Shown here: positions 4,877 through 5,246 of the stretch, one piece after another
Layout of the letters: the number at the start of each line of letters is the position of its first letter
Position numbering within the stretch: the stretch's first letter is position 1
Source: Firmicutes bacterium CAG:555
Lineage (GTDB): Bacteria > Bacillota > Clostridia > Oscillospirales > Oscillospiraceae
DNA length: 5,246 nucleotides
Direction: 5' to 3'
Assembly: GCA_000431075.1 (NCBI GenBank)
Contig: HF986884.1
Location: 18,626-23,871, forward strand
Program-made: the position numbers and the translations under genes
The notes under the pieces: generated by a model
The model's input: only the letters and a program-made list of their open reading frames with translations
Databases searched by the model: none
Told to the model about the DNA's origin: nothing

Positions 4877-5246
4877 ATGAACACCGTTCTTACCGAAGAA
4901 GAATTGGAATTACAAAAGATATATAAAGAGTACGCCGATGAACGCATCCGCCCGCACACGCTGGAGATCGACAAGGGTCTGTTCAGCGTTGAGCCCCTGC
5001 TCAAGGAAATGCACGAGCTGGGCTTCTGCGGCATCGTCATCCCCAAGGAGTACGGCGGATTGGGCAGCAGCTATGTACACTATGTGCTCGCCGTTGAGGA
5101 GCTCTCCAAAGCCAGCGGCCCCGTTGCAAAATCCGTTTCCGGCCAGACGAATATGTGCTTCCCCATCCTGCACTACGGCACCGAGGCTCAGAAGCAAAAA
5201 TATGTTGTGCCTTGGGTCAAGGGCGAAAAGCGCTCGGCATTCACGC
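4877..5246 (+). CDS. Acyl-CoA dehydrogenase, N-terminal part (cut by window end)
   Basis: The first 123 residues of an FAD-dependent acyl-CoA dehydrogenase; the frame is open to the window edge with no stop. The N-terminal helical domain is clear: LTEEELELQKIYKEYADERI (5-24), then HELGFCGIVIPKEYGGLGSSY (46-66), AVEELSKAS (72-80) and YGTEAQKQKYVVPWVKGEKRSAFT (100-123). The family block normally continues from here as LTEP, so the FAD/substrate contacts and the catalytic Glu lie outside the window. The enzyme should introduce (or, with an electron-transferring flavoprotein, reversibly handle) an alpha-beta double bond in an acyl-CoA; chain length cannot be told. The start has AGGAGG (4864-4869) with 7-nt spacing. 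It is divergent from the AAA+ regulator and shares a 177-bp control region with it, making it the likely first gene of the regulated operon. Confidence 0.92.
   Translation, partial: MNTVLTEEELELQKIYKEYADERIRPHTLEIDKGLFSVEPLLKEMHELGFCGIVIPKEYGGLGSSYVHYVLAVEELSKASGPVAKSVSGQTNMCFPILHYGTEAQKQKYVVPWVKGEKRSAFT

Overview
The window looks like chromosomal DNA of an anaerobic Bacillota (Clostridia, probably an Oscillospiraceae/Ruminococcaceae-type gut bacterium). The signs are strong AGGAGG-type ribosome binding sites, vegetative TTGACA/TATAAT-type promoters, a DUF975 membrane protein, and an acyl-CoA dehydrogenase beside an enhancer-binding-protein-type regulator. The lineage is inferred from protein flavour and promoter style; no marker gene fixes it.

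Left part (1-256): a tRNA-Leu(CAG) gene on the minus strand with a near-consensus sigma-A promoter. It is divergent from an extended -10 promoter that reads rightward into the next gene. Middle-left (257-2709): a two-gene plus-strand unit. It encodes a DUF975 polytopic membrane protein, then (8 bp gap) a metallo-beta-lactamase/beta-CASP protein of the RNA-processing type with all metal-ligand motifs. It ends in a strong intrinsic terminator (2717-2751) shared with the convergent regulator gene.

Right part (2753-5246): a minus-strand regulator with GAF-like, PAS, AAA+ and Fis-type HTH regions, divergent from an acyl-CoA dehydrogenase gene cut by the window end. The regulator has the architecture of a sigma-54 activator, but the GAFTGA loop that contacts sigma-54 is absent. 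The Walker B glutamate is aspartate, and the gene next door has no -24/-12 promoter but a sigma-A-type extended -10 promoter.

The 177 bp between the two divergent genes hold five copies of a 10-bp element (ATGTGTTCAA and its complement). Two are arranged as head-to-tail pairs at exactly one helical turn, and one lies over the -35 of the regulator's own promoter. A separate perfect dyad of the TGT-N10-ACA type sits at the predicted transcription start of the dehydrogenase. The best reading is an autoregulated, sigma-54-independent, AAA+-type local regulator controlling an acyl-CoA oxidation or reduction operon. This switch is the most interesting part of the window.
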